Source: Allomyces macrogynus ATCC 38327
Lineage: Eukaryota > Blastocladiomycota > Blastocladiomycetes > Blastocladiales > Blastocladiaceae
Assembly (NCBI GenBank): GCA_000151295.1
Contig: GG745367.1
Location: forward strand, 427,052 to 491,051
Reading direction: 5' to 3'
DNA: 64,000 nt
Shown: piece by piece, positions 11,953 to 29,739 of the stretch
Layout: the number at the start of each line of letters is the position of its first letter
How positions within the stretch are numbered: position 1 is the stretch's first letter
Program-made: the position numbers and the translations under genes
The notes under the pieces: generated by a model
Told to the model about the DNA's origin: nothing
Seen by the model: only the letters and a program-made list of their open reading frames with translations
Databases searched by the model: none

Positions 11953-12165
11953 GAAGGGACAGGCCGACGAGGTGGGTGGCCGGCAGAAGCAGTAGCCCCA
12001 GATTTGCGCTGGGTGGGCTGAGTCGGACTGGGCTGACCTGCTGTGCCCATCGATGCAGTGCAGTGCTTGCAGTCCACCTCAATAAACCGACCGACGATCC
12101 ATTGCCCACATCCGCGTCGGCGCCGCAAAGGCCTTCCCCACGTCGTCGTCGTCGTCGTCGTGGGT

Positions 12166-17179
<5,014 letters not shown>

Positions 17180-17935
17180 GCGGTGTGGGAAGTGGGTTGG
17201 CCGGCCGATCGTCGTACGAACTGGCTGCCGGTCGTGGTGAAGGAAAGGATTTGAGGTTTGGTTTTGCTGTTGTTTCGTTCATGTCTGGGCGAAAATAATG
17301 CCTCATCATCTTGATTTGAAAAGCAACTACGTTCTGTCTTGCTTGATCGTGGTTTTGATCGCGAGAACGTGCACGCCGACATGGACAGACGCAGCAGGCG
17401 CTCGTCCTGCTCTCGGTCGCTCGCCAGCTCCGGCCATGGCAAAGTGTTGAAGACAGGATCGACAGGTTCATGCGTGACACCGGAGCTCAACCTGGGCCCT
17501 TTTGATCACGGCAATGCAACGCTGCCCGTCAGCTGCTGCCTTGGTCCCATTCTTGCAGACCGCGGCCACGATCACCTCGTTCATACTGTGCGCGACGTTG
17601 CAACTTGCCAGCCAGCCTCGCCCAGGCCGAAGCTGCTGAAGGATTGGTCGTGGATCGAGTCATGACTCTGCTGGCAGCTGTGACTTGGTGGCACGCCCCC
17701 AACCGACGCGGACGTGCACGCGTGCTCCTCAGGCGCGCAACCAACTGCCTCACCTACGAAGATCACCGTCGATAAATCCCGGCACAGCGCGTTTTCTAAC
17801 GCGCCCAACCACTCCCAACCACCCGCAACGCGCTCTCTGGTGGCCTGGCCGCCATCCAGTCCCCAGTCCGAGTTCCGCGACCGGCTAGCCGCTCGACTCC
17901 GCTCCTAAAGCTGCTCCTGCCTGACCGAAGATACC
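17180..17935. other. intergenic between CDC48 and CAND1
   Basis: About 750 bp with only short ORFs lacking family resemblance. It should hold the CDC48 3' UTR and the CAND1 promoter. No RNA gene seen. Confidence 0.6.
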
Positions 17936-20900
17936 ATGAGCTCTGTATCAACGCAGGTCATTTCTTCGCTGCTGTCCAAGGTAGTCTTTTTGTCCTGTTT
18001 TGCTGTCCCCGATGCGTTGCGCCTTGCTGATCGACCACTTGCTGCTCTTGAGATGGACTCGGCCGACGCCGACATCCGGTACATGGCGCTCAACGACCTC
18101 ATGGCCGAGCTGGCGCGACCTGACGTTACGGGCCTCATCGACGCGCGCTACGCCGACAAGCTCGTCGCCGCCGTCCTCAAGCTCGTTGCCGACGTGAACG
18201 GCGGCGTGCAAAACCTGGCCATCAAGTGGTGCGTTTTCTGTGCCTATTGTTCTCGCCTCGCCCCTGCTCGCCCACAGACTGATACGACGCGCCTTTTGCT
18301 GGCAATAGCCTTGCACCGCTCGCTCAAGTCGTGACGCCCACCACGAGCTCCAGTATCGCCGACAACTTGCTCGCCTACCTGAAGCCGGGCGTCAAGGACG
18401 AGTGCCGCGACCTGGTCGCCATGGGCCTCAAGTCCCTGGTCGCCGACGTGACCCCCGCCTCGGACGCGGCCAACAAGCTCATGGAACGCATTGTCCCGCG
18501 CGTCATGGAGTACCTGAAACTGCCGACCGCGGCCGAGGCGACGCAGGCCGATTTGCTCGACCTGCTCACGGACCTTCTGACGCGGTTTGCGCCCGCCATT
18601 CGCCAAATCGACCAGATCACGTCAACTTTGCTCGTCCTGCTGCGTCACCGCAAGCCCACTCTGCGCAAGCGCGCGGCTGTGGCCCTTGGACACGCCGTCC
18701 CACTCGTCGCGAACCCGGACCCGCTGATTGTTGCCGTCTTGAAGGACGCGCAGCAGAGTAATACCGCACCGGCCGTGCGTCGGACGTATGTGCAGTGTCT
18801 TGGGCACGTGGCCAAGGTCGCGGGCGCCGACCGCGTGCGCGCGCACGTGCCGGCGATTCTGACGGTCGTCGCCGCGCCGCTGCAGCAGCAGGCCGACGAG
18901 GATATGGACGATGCCGAGGCCGCGGCCGAGGAGGACGAGTTGCGCGAGGCGTGTTTGCAGACGCTCGAGGCCGTGTTGGCAGCGTGCCCGTCGGCGATCG
19001 GGCCGCACGCAGGGACGCTCGTCGACAGCGCTGTACAGTGGCTCCAGTACGACCCAAACTACGTCTATGACGACGATGATGATGACGAGGCTCTAGATGA
19101 CCAGGCCGGATCGGGTGGCAGCGACCTGGAGGACGAAGATGACGGATTTGATGCGGGCGCCGACGACGAGGGCCAAGGCTACTCGGACGACGAGGATATG
19201 GCGTGGAAGGTGCGCCGTGCCGCTGCGCGCTTTTTGACGACGTTTGTTGCAGCGATTGCTGCTGCGCGCGACGAGCAGGCCATGACGGCCATTGTCTCGC
19301 GCATCTACCCGGTCCTGACCAAGCGGTTTGAGGAGCGCGAAGAGGGCGTGCGGCTCGAAGTGCTTGGGACGACCACGGCCGTCTTCCGCGCGATTGTCGC
19401 AGCGCACGACGCGGCGCGTGGGGCTGCGCAGATTGTCCAGTCCGCGCAGACGCGTCTGGTCCGCCGGCTCGCCAAGCACGTGTTCCGGCACAAGAGCCAT
19501 GCGACGCGACAGGCCGGGTTTGCCGTGCTGCGTGTTGCTGTGCCCGTGCTCGACTGGAGCTCGGTTGAGTGGGCGCCCATCATCGCGGCTGTCGAAGCGA
19601 CGGTGGCCGATGACAAGGTGGCGGCCTCGGGGATTGCGACGGCCGGGGTGGGCTCGGCAGCGACTGTGGCCGCGCTCAAGTCCGAGTGCTTTGCCCTGCT
19701 GAATGCGCTGTGCACGCTCCCGGCCAATGTTGTCCCCGGGAACGTGGTCGCGTCGCTCGCAGCGGCCGTCATCGTCGCGCTCGACGACAAGAACTACAAG
19801 GTGGCCAGTGACGCCCTGACCGTGGCCGAGCGTATGGTCCCCGTGCTCGTGGCGTCGGAGCACTTGGAGACGGTGCACACGCTGTACGCAAATGCGATTG
19901 CCAAGCTCTTGGCTGCGGCCACGGCGCTCGACGACGAGGTCAAGGAGCGCGCGCTGCTCCTGCTCGGTACGATTCTCGCGCAGGCCGGGACCGCTGCGGG
20001 TTTGGCCGATAAGCAGGACGAGTGGGCTGCGGTCCTCAACAAGCGGCTCAGCAACGAAGTTTCGCGCATGACGGCGGCCAAAGTCGTGCTCACCATCGTC
20101 TCGGGCGCGCCGGGTGTCACGGTGCCTATTCGTCGGGACTTGGCCGATGCTCTCGTTGCCGAGCTCGGCCAGCACGTGCGCAAGACGGTGCGCGCGCTCC
20201 GTGAGACGACGCTCGCGGCGCTGACGGAACTCGTACGCCGGTACGGCTCGGAGCTCAACCCGGCGGGTGTGCAGGCACTTGTCGAGGACGTCAAGGATCT
20301 GGTGCAGGCCGAGGACCTACCGCTCGCCGCGCTCGCGCTCAAGACGCTCGCGGCGGCGGTGGCGCAGGTACCCGACGCGACGTTGCCCGCTGTTGAGGCG
20401 CAAGTCTACCCGATTGTGCTCAGTCTCCTCGCGCAGCCCCAGATTGCCGGCACGCACACACTCGATGGTGTTCTCGCCCTGCTCCGCGCTGTGCCCGCGG
20501 GCCACTTGGCGATGCGCCTGTACCAGGCGCTCATGGGTCAGCCGCCCACGCAGCCGGCGATCCTGGCCAAGGCTGTGGCCGCGGTCGCGCCGCAGACGGA
20601 CGTGCCGCAGGTCGTGAATATGCTGCGTGCCATGGCGCGTGATGCTAACCAGCCCGCGCCCGCAAGGCACTTGGCCGTTCGCGCCCTCGGTGAGTTGGGC
20701 CGAACGACGCCCATTGGCTCGGACGCGGCGCTCGTACAGGACATGGTCGCGTACCTCGGCGTCGAGGGCGACGAGGAGCTCAAGACGGCCGCGGCCGATG
20801 CGCTCGGTCTGCTCGCGGTTGGACACGCGGCCGGTGTTGTCCCGCGTCTCGTCCAGGAAATGAACCAGGCCCGACCAGTCGGGCGCGCGCCGGTACCTCG

Positions 20901-21890
20901 TGTTCCGGTCCGTTAAGCAGCTGCTCGTTGGATGCTGGTGCATCGCTGCCCGCCGACGTGGCTGACGCGCTCTGGGCCGACCTGTGGCGGCAGGCCAGGA
21001 CGGAACGGCTCGAGGAGGGTGCGCGTCTCGTGCTCGGCGAATGCCTCGGACAGCTCACGCGTCTGGACCTCGCGACGCGCGGCCCGCAATTGCAGGAGGC
21101 GCTCAGCACCCCCGAACCCGCCGTCCGCGCAGTGGCCCTCGGCGCGTTCAAGTACGTTCTTGCGCACCCGATCGCGGGTGACGCGGCGATTTTGGCGTCG
21201 CTCGTCCCGGCGTTTGCCGCGGCGATTGGCGACAGTGACTTGCCCGTGCGCCGTGCTGCGCTCGTGGCCGTGCAGGCCGCCGCGCACTCGCGCGCGCTCC
21301 TGCTCGCGCCGGTCCTTGCGCACGTGCAGCCTTTGCTCGAGCGCGAACTGCGCGTGCGCCCGGAACTCGTGCGCGAAGTGGTCATGGGGCCGTTCAAGCA
21401 CAAGGTGGATGATGGCCTCGAGACGCGCAAGTTGGCGGTCGAGACGGTCATGAACATGCTCGATATGCCGGCTGCCGCGCGGCACGTGCTGAACGCCGAG
21501 TCCCTCGCGCGAGTCATTTTCGAGGAGTTGACCGACGTGCACGACGTGCAGTTGCTGGCCTACCAGGCGCTCGCGAAATTGCCCGTGGCCGCCGTCAAGC
21601 CCGTGCTGGACGCGATGGTGAAACCCGTGGAGACGGCCGTGTTCCCGAAAGTCAAGACGAATGCCGTGCAGCAGGAAGTCGATAAGACAAACGAGTTAAT
21701 GCGCGCCGCACTGCGTGCGGTGGTGACGATCGTCGCGCACGTGCCAGATCTCGCCGTGTGCGCGCCGGCGCTCGCCAAGTTTTACGAGACGCTGCGCACG
21801 AGCGCGGTCGCCGGGGAAGTGCGCACGCTCGAGGCGGCCGTGGCCGCGGCTGAGGCTGGACGCACGAATGTCGGCGCGGAGGGCATGTAG
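17936..21890 (+). CDS. CAND1: CAND1, cullin exchange factor (two apparent one-base indels)
   Basis: HEAT-repeat protein that binds un-neddylated cullin-RBX1 and swaps substrate receptors such as F-box proteins. Exons 17936-17980, 18053-18228 and 18309-21890; introns of 72 and 80 nt. Hallmarks: IRYMALNDLMAELAR, VQNLAIKCLAPL across intron 2, RKRAAVALGHAVPLV, the acidic loop after YDPNYVYDDDDDDE, DEDMAWKVRRAAARFL, and near the C-terminus ELVREVVMGPFKHKVDDG. The frame breaks twice, at about 20892 and 20931: the expected segment (ARRYLVFRSVKQLLV) lies in a second frame and DAGASLPADV in a third. Removing two bases leaves 3,801 nt, exactly 1,267 codons, or 1,266 residues, close to the usual 1,230. 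I read these as sequence errors rather than inactivation. Confidence 0.92.
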
Positions 21891-22104
21891 ATGGTGAGCG
21901 TGGGAGAGGTGTGTTGCTGTAGGTCATTTTCTGGTTTGTGGAGGCCTCCCAGAGTTGCGTTTGTCGTTGTTGGTGCTGGAATGAGGTTTAGCTTGCTGTT
22001 GAAGGCATTTCGATTTCCTTCAGTGGGTCAATCCGGGACAACATGGAGAAGGCAAAACAGCATGTCAACACAGCATGTGTTATTCATCAGCGACCTGGAC
22101 TGGT

Positions 22105-23769
22105 TCACTGCGGCGGCGGCGTCGAAGAAAACAACGTGACGAGCGTTGGAGCAATCCGCTTCTTGGCCGGTGCCGGTGCCGGTGCCAGTGCCGCGCCCGC
22201 GCCCGCAGCTGGGGTAGATGCTGCCGTCGTCTCAGCAGAGGGAACGGAGTCACCGGTGGCCGAATACGACGAGACGAGCGTCGGTGCGATCCGCTTCTTG
22301 CTCGACGACGCGTTCCCAGCCAGTACCGGCGCCGGCGCTGCAACAGCCGCACGCGCACCACCTGGCGTATGCGGCGCGGCCGTCGATTGTGCGCCTTGCC
22401 CAAACACGGCCGCGCGCACGGGTTCCGGCGCCTCCACGTCCCCCACCTCGAGCATCTTCCCACCGAGATCCGTCTCGTCCAAGCTCACGACCGTACAGAA
22501 CCCGTCATGCGAGACAGCAACCAAGTGCCGGGCATCGCACGACCACGCGAGATCCTGGTACCGGTACACGTGGAACCCCGTCAAGACGGCGCGCGGGAAC
22601 GCGCTCTGCGTGTCGTAGACGACGAGTGCGTCGTCGCCGCCCACGGCAAAGACCATACGGTAGGGCAACTCGACAATACCCGACCCTGAGACAGGGAACA
22701 GGGCCGGCGCGAACCGAACGGCCCATGCCGGGTGGGTGAATCCGGGCAGCGCGAGGACCGGTGGCGCATTGGATGCGGCCCAGGTCGCGCGCGAGTAGAC
22801 GAGGACAGCGTGTGCGTCGTTCAAGTGTGCGGCGGGACAGAGCAGGAGCTGGCCGTCGGGCGAGAATTGCAGGCGGCGGAAAAAGGAGGTAGATGTGGTC
22901 GTGGGGTCGGAAAAGAGCCGGTGGTACTTTTTGCGGGCCGGTGGCGATGCGGGTGGTACAGCAGCCGCGACGGAGGTCGTGTCTTCGATGCGTGTCGACT
23001 TGTTGATGAGCTTGAGCGACGCAATTGTGCGCTTGGCATCCATTTGCTGGAGGGCCAGGGTGTAGACGAGGCAGGAACTGCGGTTCGCGAGCGAAAGAGG
23101 TGAGTTGGAGGGATGGAAAGCGTAGAGACGTGAACGGGAAAAGGTAAATGCACCGGTCGATACTCTGCGTCGCGATAAACTGACCCAACGGGTCCCATGC
23201 GACGCCCTGAATCATGTCCGTGTGATTGTGCGCCGACCCGATCACGTCGCCTAACAGCGATGCCGTAGGTGGTCAGCATCACCACCTCGAGCAGCACCAT
23301 CGACCCCCGAATCTGCACAGTACCTCTTGCCACGTCCCAAATGCGCAGCTTTTGGTCGGTGCCGACCGACGCCAAGTACTTGCCGCACGGAGACCACACG
23401 AGGTCATTGACCTCGTCCTTGTGCCCGCTACACCGCGCTCAGTTAGTTAGCGCGCGTGTTGTGATCGTCAGCCCCCGGTAGAGCAAATACGAACGTCAGG
23501 ATGGCGCATTGCCGCCACATTTCCGTGTACGAGTCAATGTCCTCGTCGTCGACCAAGAGGTTTCGGCCAAGATCCGCGGATTTCGGGACCTGGTGCCACA
23601 GGCAAATGGATCCGACTAGAGATAGGATGTTGGACGGCATGGGCTCGTGGCCATGAAGAGGGAGGGAGCAGAGGGATCGTACCATTGTCGCCCGTCGCGA
23701 TCCTGTCGCCTAATCATGCGTCGCCGTGACGATGAGCACAACATGTTCGGGCAAAGGCGGTGACCTGGC

Positions 23770-23833
<64 letters not shown>

Positions 23834-24135
23834 AGGTGGAGAAGCACGTACCGGACCGCGACCACCGCACGACGTTGACGCCGGCCAAGTGGCCCGCGAG
23901 TGTCGAGCAAAATTGAACCTCGGATTTCCCGTCGACCTCGGAAACTTGCCAGACCTACGTGGCCACGACCGTAATTGCCATAAGACCAATGGACGAGAGT
24001 AGGAATGGGCAACATGACGTGATCACGAACCCGCGCGAAGTTGTCCCCGCCTGCAGTCGCAAACTTGCCAGGCACGGTTGGCGAAAAGTCGACCGAGGTG
24101 ATGGTTTGCATTCGGTGCCATTGGATTTGCACAGC
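22105..24135 (-). CDS. CAC2: CAF-1 middle subunit (p60 / Cac2), WD40 histone chaperone subunit
   Basis: CAF-1 deposits H3-H4 on newly replicated DNA. Exons by eye: 24135-24031, 23954-23852, 23709-23683, 23615-23495, 23427-23324, 23250-23136 and 23077-22105; together 1,548 nt, an exact 516 codons. WD40 blades include TSVDFSPTVPGKFATAGGDN, VNVVRWSRSGDRIATGDN, VGSICLWHQ, NDLVWSPCGKYLASVGTDQK, IQGVAWDPLGQFIATQSIDR and FFRRLQFSPDGQLLLCPAA. The C-terminal tail carries KKRIAPTLV twice (about 22285 and 22140), matching the Asf1-binding B-type motif of Cac2 and HIRA. The third intron (23851-23710) contains T62. A short first exon with the ATG lies upstream of a 3' splice site at 24137-24136 and was not identified. 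Confidence 0.88.
23771..23832 (-). repeat. poly-T(62) tract inside a CAF-1 intron
   Basis: Sixty-two A on plus, hence T62 on the coding strand, within the 142-nt intron 23851-23710. It follows the 5' splice site by about 18 nt and precedes the 3' splice site by about 60 nt. Confidence 0.9.
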
Positions 24136-24137
24136 CT

Positions 24138-25238
24138 AAGCGGATTTTCGGCGCGGACCAGAGAAGGAAGCGCATGGCGATGGTCAAATGGGAACGGTTC
24201 GTCGCAGAGCACACCAAGCAGTGGTCGCGACGAGTTGGATGCCAGATTCGCGAAGGGCGCAGCGATCGTGATCATACTTTGGCTTTCATGGTTGCAGTCG
24301 TTCCAAGATGAGGTTGCAGCAAGTGTCTGATGCTACTGAAGACTGGACTCGTGGTCGAACAAGTCTGCAGTAGATTCGTGACGACTTGGGCACACGATGC
24401 TGATCCGCGTCCAGCGAGCGACTCACAAAGATGGTCGATGACTGACTCGGCGACATGCTGCGGTTGTCAGACCACGGATGGTGCAGAAATGAAGGCAAAA
24501 TGTCACCAATGTTCTCATTTCCTGTATTGTTCATCGGGTGCTCTGTTCAGCCGGGTTACAAAGTCCGGTTTGGCGAGTTTCATGGCGAGAAAACCAAAAT
24601 CCACGTTGCCATTTCGGCCCTTTCCGCTGGCGGGTCTGGCCAGCACCAGGGCGGGCAGCACGTTGGGCGGGAGAACAGGCGAGTTGTGACGTGCGAAGTG
24701 CACTGCCATGAGCGCATTGCGACGGCAAATGGCGTGCTGGCCGACCGACCCACGACACGGACGCCCTTGAGGACCCGGCTCACACGCATTTCTGCACGGA
24801 TTGCCGCGGATCGCGCACAGACACGAGCGGGCCCAGAGCGCCGGACCGGCGTTGTGTGCGAGACGCCCCGCACCCACCGCGACCGTCCTGCGCGAACTGC
24901 TGGCCGGCCGGCCACGTCGAGGCGCAATGCTTGCTCACTCCCAGTGAAGTGAAAACTCGACATGGCCCGCCATCGCTCTGAGGACCTTCTCTCCTCTTGC
25001 ACTGGTCGAGTCTCCTCGCCATCTTCATCTCGTCGCGCTCGTCTAGACTCGCGACAATCTGCACGCACTGCGACCATCGAGGACCCGACGTGGCGACCAC
25101 TGCGACCGGTTCATTTCGCTCGGCAGCAACCACCCACCGACATTTCCAGCGACAACGGCAGCATCCGCGCGCTGTGAACCCCGCTTTTGATCATGATGGC
25201 CGCACAAGACCTGCTGGCGCACCCGGTTGGGGGTGTGT
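24138..25238. other. divergent intergenic region between CAC2 and MetH
   Basis: About 1.1 kb upstream of both genes; it should contain the first exon of the minus-strand CAC2 gene and both promoters. I see no other coding signal or RNA gene. Confidence 0.5.
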
Positions 25239-28200
25239 ATGACGGACCCGACCTCAATCACGTCACAGTGGCCAATCAAGGACCGAAACGTTGGCCATGC
25301 GACGTATCACGAATCAATTCCTGACCCGGCGAGCAACGCGCAACGCCTAGACGTCAAGGCGTACTTGGAGCGCGAGCTACCAAGGCGCATCATGTTCCTC
25401 GACGGCGCCATGGGGACTGAGGTGCAAAAAGTACGCGACGATGATGAACCGTGCACGATGAGCGTACTCCAGCCAAACACTTATCCCGTTTCTATCCCTT
25501 CGCTATCTAGCTCAAGCTCACCGAGGCTCATTTTCGAGGTGCTGATCGTTTGCCCGCGATCAGTCTGCACCGCGCCGACATTGCGTCGCAAACTAAATCA
25601 TGCCTCTTGACGTGATTTCCAGGCGACCGCTTCAAGAACCACCCAAAGGATTTGGCCGGCAACAATGACGTCCTGGTCCTGACGCAGCCCAACGCCATCT
25701 ACACGATCCACCGCAACTACCTCCTCGCCGGGTCCGATATGATCGAGACCAACACGTTCTCGGGCACGTTCATTGCACAAGAGGACTATCTGCTCCAAGA
25801 CCTGGCCTACGAAATCAACTTGGAGGCCGCCAAGATTGCCAAGCGCGCATGCCTCGAGGTGACGCGCGACCAACCGCACAAGCCTCGGTTCGTGTGCGGT
25901 GCCATTGGTACGTCGTGCATCCATTTTCTCGCCCGATACCAGTGAGTGCATCTCGCTCACGATATTGCCAACCACAGGGCCAACAAATCGTACTGCGTCC
26001 ATCTCGCCCTCGGTCGAAAACCCGGCGTTTCGCAACGTAACCTTTGACCAGCTGGTCGCCGCCTACAAGGAACAATGTCGCGGTTTGCTCGACGGCGGGT
26101 CCGACATTTTGCTCGTTGAGACGATTTTCGACACGCTCAACGCCAAGGCCGCGCTCTTCGCCATTGACGAGCTGTTTGACGACGAGGGGTACCGCCGCGT
26201 GCCCGTGCTCATTTCGGGTACCATCGTCGACCAGTCGGGCCGCACGCTCTCGGGCCAAACGGGCGAGGCTTTTTTGGTCTCGACGCACCACGCGAATCCG
26301 CTCGCGGTCGGATTGTATGGTTTGATTTCCCGCCGGCGTCTTTATGCTTGCCTTTTCTCGTACTTCTGTCTTCTCACAACCACGAACTCTCTCCACCCTT
26401 CAGGAACTGCGCGCTCGGCGCCCCTCAGATGCGCCCGTTCATCGAGGCCATTTGCAACTACACGCCCAACTTCACGATTTGTTACCCGAATGCGGGCTTG
26501 CCCAACACGTTTGGCGAGTACGACGAGAGCCCCGAGACCATGGCCAAGAACGTGGAAGAGTTTGCTAAAGCCGGGTTCCTCAACATTGTCGGCGGATGTT
26601 GTGGGACGACGCCCGCGCACATCAAGGCAATCGCCGACAAAATTGGCCACTATAAGCCGCGTGTGCCGCCGCCCGACCGGTTTGCCACGACCATGATCCT
26701 GTCCGGACTCGAGCCGCTGGCCGTTGACGAGACGACCGGGTACGTGAACGTGGGCGAGCGGTGTAATGTGGCCGGGTCGCGTGTGTTTGCGCGGCATGTG
26801 CTCAAGGGCCAGTTCGATGAGGCGCTCGCGATTGCGCGGACGCAGGTCGAGAATGGCGCGCAGGTGATTGATATCAACATGGACGAGGGCATGCTCGACG
26901 GCGTCAAGGCCATGACGCACTTTGTCAACTTGATTGCAACGGAGCCCGATGTCGCGCGCGTGCCTATCATGGTCGACTCGTCTAACTTTGATGTGGTGCT
27001 CGCTGGGCTCAAGTGCACGCAGGGCAAGTGCATTGTCAACTCGATCTCGCTCAAGGAGGGCGAGGCCGATTTCTTGCGCAAGGCCAAGATCATCAAGCGG
27101 TTTGGCGCTGCGGTCGTGGTCATGGCGTTTGACGAGGTCGGGCAGGCTGCCGAGGCCGACCGCAAGTTTGAGATTTGCGCGCGCAGTTACCAGCTGCTGC
27201 GGTCGATTGGGTTCAACCCGCAGGACATTATTTTCGATCCCAACATCTTGACGATTTGCACGGGTATGGAGGAGCACGACAACTACGCTGTCGAGTTTAT
27301 CCACGCGACGGCGCGCATCAAGAAGGAGCTCTACGGTGCCAAGGTCTCGGGCGGTGTCTCGAACGTGTCTTTCTCGTTCCGCGGCAAGGAGGTCGTGCGG
27401 CAGGCCATGCACTCGGTCTTCCTCTACCACAGTATCAAGGCCGGCATGGACATGGGCATTGTAAATGCCGGGTTCTTGACCGTCTACTCGGAAGTCGAGC
27501 CCGAACTGCTCAAGCTGTGTGAGGCCGCCGTGTGGAACACGGAGCCGGGGATCACGGACAAGCTTCTCGAGTACGCGGAGCGCCACGGCGGCGGCAAGGC
27601 CAAGAAGGATGGCGACGCGGGCGACGCCGAGGCGTGGCGCAAGGAACCAGTCGAGGCGCGCTTGTCGCACGCACTTGTCAAAGGGATCACCAAGTACATT
27701 GACGCTGATATCGAGGAGGCACGGCAGCAGTACGCGCGCCCGCTCTACATTATCGAGGGCCCGCTCATGGCTGGAATGAGTATTGTCGGCGAGCTGTTTG
27801 GTAGTGGGCGCATGTTCTTGCCGCAGGTCATCAAGTCGGCGCGCGTCATGAAGAAGGCGGTCGCCTACTTGATCCCGTTCATGGAGCAGGAACGGCTCGC
27901 GAATATTGCGGCGGGTAATGGCGCCAGCGACGAGAGCTCGTACAATGGCACCGTGATCATGGCCACAGTCAAGGGTGACGTGCATGACATTGGCAAGGTT
28001 CGCAGCAGATCTCCCCGACTTGTGGCTCATCAGCTTGGATTGATTCCAACTCACTCACCATCCCTTTCCTCTCCTCTTTAGAACATTGTCGGCGTCGTGC
28101 TGGGCTGCAACAACTACAAGGTCGTCGACATGGGCGTCATGGTGCCGTGCGACAAAATTTTGGACGCGGCAATCGAGCACAAGGCCGACGTAATTGGCCT

Positions 28201-29500
28201 GTCGGGCTTGATCACGCCGTCGCTCGACGAAATGATCCACGTGGCCAAGGAAATGCAGCGTCGCGGCATGAAGATTCCGCTGCTCATTGGCGGCGCGACC
28301 ACGTCCAAGATGCACACGGCCGTCAAGATTGCGCCACGGTACTCGTCACCTGCCATCCATGTGCTCGACGCGTCCAAGGCCGTGGTCGTTGTGAGTGGCC
28401 TGCTCGACGAGCGGCAGCGCGAGGATTTCATCGACGACATTGATGAAGAGTACCAGGAGTTGCGCGAGGACCATTACGAGTCGCTGCGTGACAAAAAGTA
28501 CTTGTCTCTCGCCGCGGCGCGCGCGCGCCGGCCCGACATTGATTGGGTGCAGCACCCGCCCGTGCGGCCCAACTTGATTGGCATCAAGGCGTTTGACGAC
28601 TACGACCTGACGTCTGTCGTGGGCAAGATCGACTGGAACCCGTTCTTCCAGACGTGGCAGCTGCGCGGGCGGTACCCGAACCGCGGGTTCCCCAAAATCT
28701 TCCTCGACGAGCACGTTGGTGCTGAGGCCAAGCGGTTGTTTGACGACGCGTCGCGCATGCTCGAGGACATTTTGACCAAGAGGCTACTGCGCGGTACGGC
28801 AGTGGTCGGCATCTGGCCCGCGAATGCCGTCGGCGACGACATTGAAGTCTATTGTGACGAGGCGCGCACGACCCCGCCGCGCGCCAGCTTCCACGGGCTC
28901 CGGCAGCAGGCCGACAAGGACGCCGAGGCGCACCACATGTCGCTGAGCGATTTCATTGCGCCACGCGATCGCGGGATCCCCGATTACATTGGCGGGTTTG
29001 CCGTTGGTGTATTTGGGGCCGAGGAGCTGTGCGCCAAGTACGAGAAGGACCACGACGATTACGGCTCGATCATGGCCAAGGCATTGGCCGACCGATTGGC
29101 CGAGGCGCTCGCCGAGGACCTGCACGAGCGTGTGCGCCGCGACCTGTGGGGCTACGCGCCCAACGAGGCCTTGACGTCCGAGGATTTACTGGCCGTGCGG
29201 TACACGGGGATTCGACCGGCGCCCGGGTACCCGAGCCAGCCAGACCACACGGAAAAGACGACGCTGTGGAACCTGCTCGATGCGGAAAAGCATTCGGGCG
29301 TGCAGTTGACCGAGTCGCTCGCCATGTGGCCCGCGTCGGCCGTGTCCGGTCTCTACTTTGCGCACCCGCAGGCCAAGTACTTTGCCGTCGGCAAGATTGG
29401 CAAGGACCAGGTCGTCGACTACGCGCAGCGCAAGAAGATGCCGCTCGCCGAGGTGGAAAAGTGGCTCTCGCCCATTCTCAACTACGATTTGGATGCGTAG
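25239..29500 (+). CDS. metH: cobalamin-dependent methionine synthase
   Basis: Transfers methyl from 5-methyl-THF to homocysteine through methylcobalamin. Six exons: 25239-25430, 25511-25538, 25623-25907, 25978-26314, 26404-27997, 28082-29500; all five introns are 70-89 nt and phases close exactly, giving 1,284 residues, near the family's 1,230-1,265. Domain order: homocysteine-binding barrel ([26 protein letters not shown], zinc motif VGGCCGTTP), folate barrel ([28 protein letters not shown]), cobalamin module (cap, then the base-off histidine loop [20 protein letters not shown] and [14 protein letters not shown]), and C-terminal SAM-activation domain ([35 protein letters not shown]). No targeting signal is obvious. 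Co-occurs with MetE at 8619-11157. Confidence 0.96.
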
Positions 29501-29739
29501 TTGGATTCGGGCGAGGTCGGTTGTGGTGTCGGACCGCGTGTTGTGGTCGTGCATGCTTTCAAATATTACATAACAGCACGTTTATTTTTGGTCCTATTTG
29601 CCTTGGTGAGGTGTTCTCGCACAAAGACGAGCAAGCTGCTCGAGCGCTCGGTCGCTGTTCATTCTTTGGCTCTGTCGCAGTGGGCAAATTGCGCCAGACA
29701 AGATCTCTTCACCTGCAGGTTGATTGTGTGCCAAACATT

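Noticed and set aside
24330..24689. 119-codon ORF with several Cys as a zinc-finger gene
   Set aside because: Cys spacing (CCGC, CHQC) fits no known finger, it opens only at a non-ATG codon, and the region is the CAC2/MetH promoter.
26342..28054. 570-codon open frame antisense to MetH
   Set aside because: It mirrors the codon structure of the well-supported MetH exon 5; GC-rich third positions keep antisense frames open. No family resemblance.
25239..29500. MetH as bacterial contamination or recent transfer
   Set aside because: Five phase-perfect spliceosomal introns and base composition matching its neighbours mark it as a resident nuclear gene.
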